A stretch of 11,418 nucleotides of DNA from Nitrospira sp. (GTDB taxonomy: Bacteria > Nitrospirota > Nitrospiria > Nitrospirales > Nitrospiraceae): contig JANYAJ010000378.1 of the NCBI GenBank assembly GCA_025361385.1, positions 1 through 11,418 on the forward strand, in the 5' to 3' direction. The notes beneath the pieces are model-generated. The model had not been told where the DNA came from. It saw only the letters and a list, made by a program, of their open reading frames with translations, and made no database searches. Below are positions 7,210 through 11,418 of this stretch, one piece after another. The translations under genes were made by a program, and so were the position numbers. The number at the start of each line of letters is the position of its first letter. Position 1 is the stretch's first letter.

Positions 7210-7410
7210 CAGAGCCGCTAGCCCAGATCCTTCATCTGCAGTAGCGACCCCCCTTTCTCCACGCCGTGATCAGGATGCCTACCCCCACACCATCACTCTT
7301 CGTGACGACCTCATCATTGCACAGCATATCCGTGAGTCCTGAATCGCCGGTCGCGTAGAAACGCTCGTAAGTAAATATTTGATGTAACGAGTGGCCTATC
7401 CCGTCCGCCC
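7210..7410. other. intergenic region between convergent PilZ and lytic transglycosylase genes
   Basis: This 201-bp spacer has no complete gene. On the minus strand one frame stays open from inside the transglycosylase 3' end to a TGA at 7232-7234. It reads with a protein-like composition, including SDGVGVGILITAWRKGG, with a run of six C (7248-7253) where a frameshift may have occurred. This could be the remains of a gene, but evidence is weak. The pair CTCGT (7363-7367) / ACGAG (7387-7391) can form a short AT-rich-loop hairpin between the two convergent genes. Confidence 0.3.
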
Positions 7411-7971
7411 TTACTTATTTTCATTCTTGGGAAAAGGCGACTGGTGAGACCGGAATTGCTCATAGTATCGCAGCACTTTCTTCACGTAGGTGCGGGTTTC
7501 TCGAATACGGGGAATTTTGCGTTCTTTCACGCGATGGACCCCGGCGTTATAGGCCGCCAAGGCCAGTGGAAGATCTCCCTGGTAGAGATTCAACAGATGC
7601 CGCAATTGTTTGGCGCCTCCGCGTATATTCTGCAAAGAATCGTAGCGATCGCTCACTCGCAGGGTCGTCGCGGTATCCGGAGTCAGCTGCATCAAGCCGA
7701 CTGCGCCTTTGCGAGACACGGCATGCTGATTAAAATCAGATTCGGTTTTGATCACCGCACGCAGCAAAGCCGGATCAAGACGATACTTCTTGGCGTACCA
7801 TGCGATGGCCCGGCTGATTTCCTGCTTTGAGTATCGATGGTGGGCACTGTCGTAATCCGGTCGCGTCGGGGCGGGGACCGCAACGATCATCAGACACAAC
7901 AGCGCCAGCGCGCAGAAGGCACGTAGCAGGTGTGAACAGAGCAGCCCGCTCCTGGTTCGATTGATCGCCAT
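7411..7971 (-). CDS. SLT-type lytic transglycosylase
   Basis: A 186-residue exported murein-degrading enzyme. It cleaves the glycan strand of peptidoglycan between N-acetylmuramic acid and N-acetylglucosamine, forming 1,6-anhydro ends. A basic N-terminus and hydrophobic segment at about residues 16-33 (ending VPAPT) act as a signal peptide or anchor. The catalytic domain carries every family motif: KTESDFN with the catalytic Glu77, GLMQLTPDTA (92-101), AYNAGVHRV (140-148) and ETRTYVKKVLRYY (158-170). The layout matches small single-domain family 1 (Slt70 C-domain) enzymes, with no LysM or other wall-binding module. The ATG at 7969-7971 lacks a strong ribosome-binding site, yet the signal peptide begins here, so I keep it. 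It faces the PilZ gene. In other bacteria such enzymes often support envelope-spanning machines, but no such machine is encoded nearby. Confidence 0.93.
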   Translation of the reverse strand: MAINRTRSGLLCSHLLRAFCALALLCLMIVAVPAPTRPDYDSAHHRYSKQEISRAIAWYAKKYRLDPALLRAVIKTESDFNQHAVSRKGAVGLMQLTPDTATTLRVSDRYDSLQNIRGGAKQLRHLLNLYQGDLPLALAAYNAGVHRVKERKIPRIRETRTYVKKVLRYYEQFRSHQSPFPKNENK

Positions 7972-8309
7972 AGTGTGGAATTACATTCTTGTGCACAAAA
8001 TAACCTTCGTCAGGCCTGGAATGTCTCAAGATCCGTGCCCCAGCTGCCCTTCACTAACCTATGGATCGCACAGGGGAAACAATAGATATGCCGCTGTAAG
8101 AACTATGCCGTGAAGTGGACAGAGTGGACGTTTGAGAACTGTTAGTGCGAATCACGAACTGGCACAGCTCTTCAACGGCGAAGAGTTCTCTGAAGTTTTC
8201 AAAGGAAGAATCAGGAACAATTACGCGGGATCGCTAGCGGACTATGGAAAGACTATGTTGGCATTCGAGAGCTTCGAGAGTCCGCACGTGTGCGACAACA
8301 AAAGCTCCT
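7972..8309. other. 338-bp intergenic region upstream of the lytic transglycosylase
   Basis: This region has no convincing gene. A perfect 10-bp palindrome TTGTGCACAA lies at 7989-7998, 18 bases before the transglycosylase start codon. It is placed where an operator could sit, although it is not a site I can assign to a regulator. On the + strand a TTG-initiated 73-codon frame (8132-8353) crosses into repeat copy 2 and ends inside it. It has no recognisable motif and no good ribosome-binding site, so I do not annotate it as a gene. The rest looks like non-coding or decayed DNA. Confidence 0.4.
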
Positions 8310-8446
8310 GCAGGGTGCTCAAACAGGCCGCCCAGCAAGGCCGCAGCAAGTGAGTCATTGAACGCTGAAGGAACATCGCTTTTTGTTCATAGCTCATCAC
8401 TCATCGTTCAGCGTTTTCCAGCTGGCGGACTGTTTCAGCACCCTGC
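8310..8446 (-). repeat. 137-bp imperfect palindromic repeat, copy 2 (inverted relative to copy 1)
   Basis: This is the second copy of the element at 4654-4783, in reverse orientation. Its + strand begins GCAGGGTGCTCAAACAG (8310-8326) and ends with the matching reverse complement (8430-8446), with one C-C mismatch at 8320/8436. The terminal stem continues inward through CCGCC/GGCGG (8328-8332 / 8424-8428). There are about 12 substitutions relative to copy 1, and 7 extra bases in the loop region (8391-8397 or an equivalent alignment, a partial TCAT-type duplication). The inner AACGCTGAA/TTCAGCGTT stem is unchanged. Its edge coincides with the last base of the TAG stop codon of the minus-strand gene at 8446-8955, exactly as copy 1 does with its neighbour. 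Confidence 0.9.
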
Positions 8447-8955
8447 TAGAGGAGTTCGCCGATCAGCTTGACCGCCTCTTCCGGCGAAGCAGCGGCATGG
8501 ACGAGATCAGGCGAGAGACTCGTGAACAGACTCACGCCAGCCTTATCCGCACCTAACAGAATCACCATCTTCTTGGCCTTCAGCGCCAATGCTACTTCCG
8601 AAACCGTACCAGTCCCACCGAGTCCGCAGGCCACGATGATGTTGCTGGACATCACGTTCACGTTGTTGCGCGCCTGGCCTAGATCCGTAACGATGGCCAC
8701 ATCCACATATCGGGACACCGACGCCTTGGCGTCTGGAAGAATTCCGATCGTCAAACTACCAGGCACCGACTTGGCGCCCTCGCTCGCCGCGTCCATCACA
8801 CCGCTTGCGCGCCCCCCGGTCAATACGACCCATCCTTGACGGGCGATCAGCTCACCCAAACTTTTCGCGTCAGCTAGCGCTCTGGTACCGGCCTTGGCCG
8901 GACCCATCACACCGATCACTGGCTTTCTCGTCGATCGTCGAATCGGACGTTTCAC
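8446..8955 (-). CDS. TIGR00725/LOG-like (SLOG superfamily) nucleotide-binding protein
   Basis: This 169-residue protein belongs to the TIGR00725 branch of the lysine-decarboxylase-like/LOG superfamily, a Rossmann-type fold. Motifs seen are VIGVMGPAKAGT (about 13-24), LTGGRASGVMDAASEGA (45-61, with the GGR..GVMDAA signature), GILPDAKASVSRYVDVAIVTDLGQARN (about 71-97, in pieces) and CGLGGTGTVSEVALAL (about 110-125, the GGxGTxxE loop). LOG enzymes release the base from nucleoside 5'-monophosphates, but the activity of this branch is not settled, so only a nucleotide-related role is inferred. The GTG at 8953-8955 is chosen: GAGG precedes it by 8 bases and a possible promoter sits just upstream. 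A longer frame to 9060 has no family similarity in its extra part. Its TAG stop is shared with repeat copy 2. Confidence 0.85.
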   Translation of the reverse strand: MKRPIRRSTRKPVIGVMGPAKAGTRALADAKSLGELIARQGWVVLTGGRASGVMDAASEGAKSVPGSLTIGILPDAKASVSRYVDVAIVTDLGQARNNVNVMSSNIIVACGLGGTGTVSEVALALKAKKMVILLGADKAGVSLFTSLSPDLVHAAASPEEAVKLIGELL

Positions 8956-9004
8956 GAACCGCACCTCACTGGGCAAAGATAATGGACAGGTTACTGGGAC
9001 CAGA

Positions 9005-9034
9005 AATATACACTGAGGGTGGAGAGCTTGTCGC
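9005..9034 (-). promoter_or_regulatory. possible sigma70-type promoter for the TIGR00725 gene
   Basis: On the minus strand GCGACA (9029-9034) and TATATT (9005-9010) are separated by 18 bases. They match TTGACA at four positions and TATAAT at five. Transcription would begin about 40 bases before the GTG start at 8955, which supports the shorter reading frame of that gene. Evidence is sequence match only. Confidence 0.35.
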
Positions 9035-9100
9035 GCAGATCTGGCGAACGTCCAGAACAATGCGAGTCACACCAGGCGAGGCCCAGAGCCCCAACTCACG

Positions 9101-9721
9101 TTATGGTTTCCCCCACAATTCCTCGAGCCGCTGGGCGCGACCGCAACTGTATTTATAGAATTTGTAGCGAACGGGGTTTTTCTTGTAGAAGTCCTGATGG
9201 TATTCCTCGGCGGAATAAAATGGAGCGGCAGGCACAATTTGCGTGACAATCGCCACTTTGAACCGTTTCGATTGCTCAATAGCTTGCTTGGAGGTCTCCG
9301 ATAGACGTTTTTCCTCTTCAGTCTGATAGAAAATGGCCGCACGATATTGTGAGCCATGGTCACAGAACTGCGCGTTCGCTGCGAGGGGATCGACGTTGCG
9401 CCAGAATGCATCCAGCAGCTTCTGATAGCTCACCTTCGCCGGGTCATAGATCACCTCGACCGATTCCGCATGCCCCGTCCGTCCAGCGGACACGTCTTCA
9501 TAACTCGGATTGGCGACGGTCCCCCCCATATATCCAGATGTCGCGGACAGCACGCCGTCAACCTTCTCGAAGGCTTCTTCCATGCACCAGAAACAGCCGC
9601 CGGCAAAGTAGGCCTTGCCAAATGGCGCATCCGCTGCAGCCTGTCCGGTCTGCTGCAGGGTCCAGGCTCCGATGAGAAGAATGACGACAGTCAGAAACGA
9701 TACCGCAGCTTGTTTGTTCAT
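9101..9721 (-). CDS. msrA: peptide-methionine (S)-S-oxide reductase MsrA, exported form
   Basis: A 206-residue methionine-S-sulfoxide reductase that repairs oxidised methionine. Residues about 7-30 (hydrophobic run ending QTGQAAADA) form a signal peptide or membrane anchor, so this enzyme acts in the periplasm, unlike the common cytosolic MsrA. AGGCFWCMEEAF (about 40-51) holds the catalytic Cys43 and Cys46. Other family elements are SGYMGG (62-67), GHAESVEVIYDP (83-94), QFCDHGSQYRAAIF (118-131) and EEYHQDFYKKNP (172-183). Cys193, in KYSCGR near the C-terminus, is the likely resolving cysteine. There is no fused MsrB domain, and none is encoded next to it. The ATG at 9719-9721 has GAGGAG 9 bases upstream. 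An exported MsrA would need a periplasmic thioredoxin-like reductant, which is not seen in this window. Confidence 0.95.
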   Translation of the reverse strand: MNKQAAVSFLTVVILLIGAWTLQQTGQAAADAPFGKAYFAGGCFWCMEEAFEKVDGVLSATSGYMGGTVANPSYEDVSAGRTGHAESVEVIYDPAKVSYQKLLDAFWRNVDPLAANAQFCDHGSQYRAAIFYQTEEEKRLSETSKQAIEQSKRFKVAIVTQIVPAAPFYSAEEYHQDFYKKNPVRYKFYKYSCGRAQRLEELWGKP

Positions 9722-9892
9722 GAGACGGTTCTCCTCACAGAGTCAGTCGAATAGCTGTATGAATCCTTACATCTCACGTGCGAGACAAGCGGGACGGATG
9801 ACGGTTCGACGTCAGAGTTCGAGGTTTTAAGAACTGCGAACCCCGCACTTCTTAATTCGGATCGCGCACTTCTTGCTTGTCTCGCTTACACT
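9722..9892. promoter_or_regulatory. structured spacer between the TPR gene and msrA
   Basis: This 171-bp spacer lies after the TPR gene stop and before msrA. It holds a perfect 11-bp inverted repeat, GCGAGACAAGC (9780-9790) and GCTTGTCTCGC (9875-9885). Inside is a hairpin of GTTCG (9817-9821), GTT, loop, AAC and CGAAC (9837-9841). A 10-bp direct repeat CGCACTTCTT (9844-9853 and 9865-9874) has a 21-base period. It should contain the TPR gene 3' end and the msrA promoter. I could not assign a promoter or a classical terminator with a U-tract. Confidence 0.5.
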
Positions 9893-11418
9893 TCACATTC
9901 GAGAAGCAGACGGCATGAAGTCGGCATGGGCCCAAGCCTTCTTGAAGCGGTCTTCAGTCTCAGCCGCCTGATCGCCTTTATGTTGGGCCTTGAGGCTCTG
10001 GATCAATCCGATCAGCGCCCACCCGTTGTCTGGATGTCGAAGAAGGTCTGCGCGATAGACCCCTTCCGCGTCGGAGGGACGGCCAGCCAGCAAGAGCACC
10101 GTCCCAAGGTAATGCCGCACAGACAGGGGCCATATCGGCGGCTCCGAGTATGGGAGCGCCTCTTCTATCTTGATCGCGTCCTCGAACAGGCGGATTGCCT
10201 CATCGTAACGTTGACGCCGAACAGCGAGTTCCCCTGCCAGGATCCTCTCAGCAATGTTAAGGACGGCGCCCTCGGTCTTGTCTTCTGCTGTACGATTCCG
10301 TCGGAACTGCTTCGTCAGGCCGGCCAGCACGACATGTTCACCCTCCGCTCCGGGAATCCGACCAGTCGCCGCAAGAGCGAGTCCTCGCCCCAATCGCCAC
10401 ATGCCTTCCATCAGACGTAATCCCTTGGGCGGCATCGGTTCTCTAAGCAACTCCTCCCACCGGCCGAACCGAATCATCGAAAAGATCGGCGTCGGGAGAT
10501 AGAGCTCCTTCCAGCGATCTTTCCCGGCTTCTTCCGCGGTAATGGTGGCCGTCAAGTCGCGAGCCGCTTTCATGGCATCGACATTCCGTCCTTCCATCGC
10601 CAAAGAGGCCCAGAGAAAATGAAGATTGTGAGTGTAATAACCATCGGCATATTCGCCGGTGGGGCGTCGGTTGGCCAAATACTGTTGATCGATATGAGCT
10701 GCCTGCTGATTTCGTTCCGCCGCTTCGTGGTATTTCCCAACCCGCATGTATATGTGCGCCGGCATATGCACGAGGTGGCCGGCACCGGGCATCAGACCAG
10801 GCAGACGCTCCGCACAGGGCAAGGCCCGTTCCGGGCGCAGTGAGGCCTCGACCGCATGCACGTAATAGTGGCAGGCCCCCGGATGCTCGGGGCTTCGTGC
10901 AAGTAGGGACTCAAGTGTCGAGACGATCTCCTCGGTGCCAGGCTGCGGTCGCCCATCCTGCTTCCATAAGTCCCAAGGCCGCAAATCCATCAACGCTTCG
11001 GCGAACAACGTCGCCGCATCGGCATCTTCGGGGAACCGCAGCGCCACCGATCGCATCGCCTTCGCATAGGCCTCATCGAGGCCCTTACGCTTGATCCCTT
11101 TTCGGCCGACATACCGTGTGACCAACGCCTCGATATAGGCCCGCTCCCCGGGAGTGGCGCGATCTGCCAGCCGTTGCGCCTTCTGAACCATTTCGATAGC
11201 CCGATGCTCGTCCTTCTTCTCCATCGCACCATTGATGTTGGGCCCTAGTGCCAGCGCGATGCCCCAATAGGCCATCGCCGTCTGCGGATCGAGTTCAGCG
11301 GCTGCTTCAAACGATCTGATCGCTTCTTCGTGATTGAAGGCATAGACGAGTCGGAGCCCCTGATCGAAATAACGTTGGGCCTGTTCCGATGTGGTGGTGA
11401 TGGGATGGTGGAGGGAGC
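9893..11418 (-). CDS. tetratricopeptide-repeat protein, start beyond the window
   Basis: About 508 residues are visible and the frame is open through the right edge, so the N-terminus is missing. An internal ATG at 11273-11275 is not the start, because family-like sequence continues upstream (LHHPITTTSEQAQRYFDQGL, then AFNHEEAIRSFEAAAELDP, a clear TPR unit). AMAYWGIALALGPNIN, HYYVHAVE, MPAHIYMRVGKYHEAAERN, YTHNLHFLWASLAMEGR and a C-terminal TPR block (YDEAIRLFEDAIKIEEALPY, then DAEGVYRADLLRHPDNGWAL) give an array of helical repeats over the whole length. I remember similar proteins with the pattern HHPI..S..AQ.YFDQGL, often exported and of unknown function. No haem motif, catalytic site or membrane segment is visible here. 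TPR arrays mediate protein contacts, so a scaffold role is likely. It lies upstream of msrA on the same strand, separated by a 171-bp structured spacer. Confidence 0.85.
   Translation of the reverse strand, partial: SLHHPITTTSEQAQRYFDQGLRLVYAFNHEEAIRSFEAAAELDPQTAMAYWGIALALGPNINGAMEKKDEHRAIEMVQKAQRLADRATPGERAYIEALVTRYVGRKGIKRKGLDEAYAKAMRSVALRFPEDADAATLFAEALMDLRPWDLWKQDGRPQPGTEEIVSTLESLLARSPEHPGACHYYVHAVEASLRPERALPCAERLPGLMPGAGHLVHMPAHIYMRVGKYHEAAERNQQAAHIDQQYLANRRPTGEYADGYYTHNLHFLWASLAMEGRNVDAMKAARDLTATITAEEAGKDRWKELYLPTPIFSMIRFGRWEELLREPMPPKGLRLMEGMWRLGRGLALAATGRIPGAEGEHVVLAGLTKQFRRNRTAEDKTEGAVLNIAERILAGELAVRRQRYDEAIRLFEDAIKIEEALPYSEPPIWPLSVRHYLGTVLLLAGRPSDAEGVYRADLLRHPDNGWALIGLIQSLKAQHKGDQAAETEDRFKKAWAHADFMPSASRM

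Noticed and set aside
8132..8353. A 73-codon TTG-initiated frame upstream of and into repeat copy 2
   Set aside because: There is no ribosome-binding site, no recognisable motif, and its end lies inside the repeat, so the frame is probably accidental.
8956..9060. Upstream extension of the TIGR00725 gene to 9060
   Set aside because: The extra 35 residues have no family similarity, and the region contains a plausible promoter. The GTG at 8955 has a well-spaced ribosome-binding site.
9926..10420. A + strand frame of 164 codons within the TPR gene
   Set aside because: It is antisense to a long frame with clear TPR repeats and has no motif of its own.

Overview
The window looks like ordinary chromosomal DNA of a GC-rich, Gram-negative-type bacterium. 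Lipoprotein and Sec-type signals, a murein lytic transglycosylase, a PilZ protein and an exported MsrA all point to an envelope with a periplasm. Gene content and the style of the intergenic repeats suggest the Nitrospira lineage. That is recognition from memory, not something proved by the sequence.

Layout. Positions 1-1767 (+): the 3' part of leuC, then leuD, then a 118-aa single-pass membrane protein of unknown function, tightly spaced and probably one operon. Positions 1784-2839 (-): a CorA-type metal channel, convergent with that operon. Positions 2979-4654 (+): an inositol-monophosphatase/CysQ-like phosphatase overlapping by 4 bases with a beta-hydroxyacid-dehydrogenase-type reductase. 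Positions 4830-6565 (-): a small lipoprotein and, upstream of it, a class I aminotransferase. Positions 6841-7209 (+): a PilZ-domain protein. Positions 7411-7971 (-): an SLT-type lytic transglycosylase. Positions 8446-8955 (-): a TIGR00725/LOG-like nucleotide-binding protein. Positions 9101-9721 (-): an exported MsrA. Positions 9893 to the window end (-): a TPR-rich protein whose start lies outside the window. No tRNA, rRNA, CRISPR array, transposase or phage gene was seen.

The most notable feature is not a gene. Two copies of a 130-137 bp imperfect palindrome lie in opposite orientations at 4654-4783 and 8310-8446. They are about 90% identical. Several differences between them keep the terminal stem paired: two compensatory base-pair changes, several G-T wobbles converted to Watson-Crick pairs, and a mismatch kept in both. 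Each copy starts exactly at the last base of the TAG stop codon of the neighbouring gene, in the same orientation relative to that gene. The two copies bracket a 3.5 kb block holding the lipoprotein, aminotransferase, PilZ and lytic transglycosylase genes. This fits a small non-autonomous, hairpin-forming repeat family that settles at gene 3' ends.

A second structured spacer (9780-9885), between the TPR gene and msrA, combines an 11-bp inverted repeat, an inner hairpin and a 10-bp direct repeat. Apart from leuC-leuD and the phosphatase-reductase pair, the genes look like independent housekeeping, envelope or stress functions, and I see no obvious new multi-gene system.
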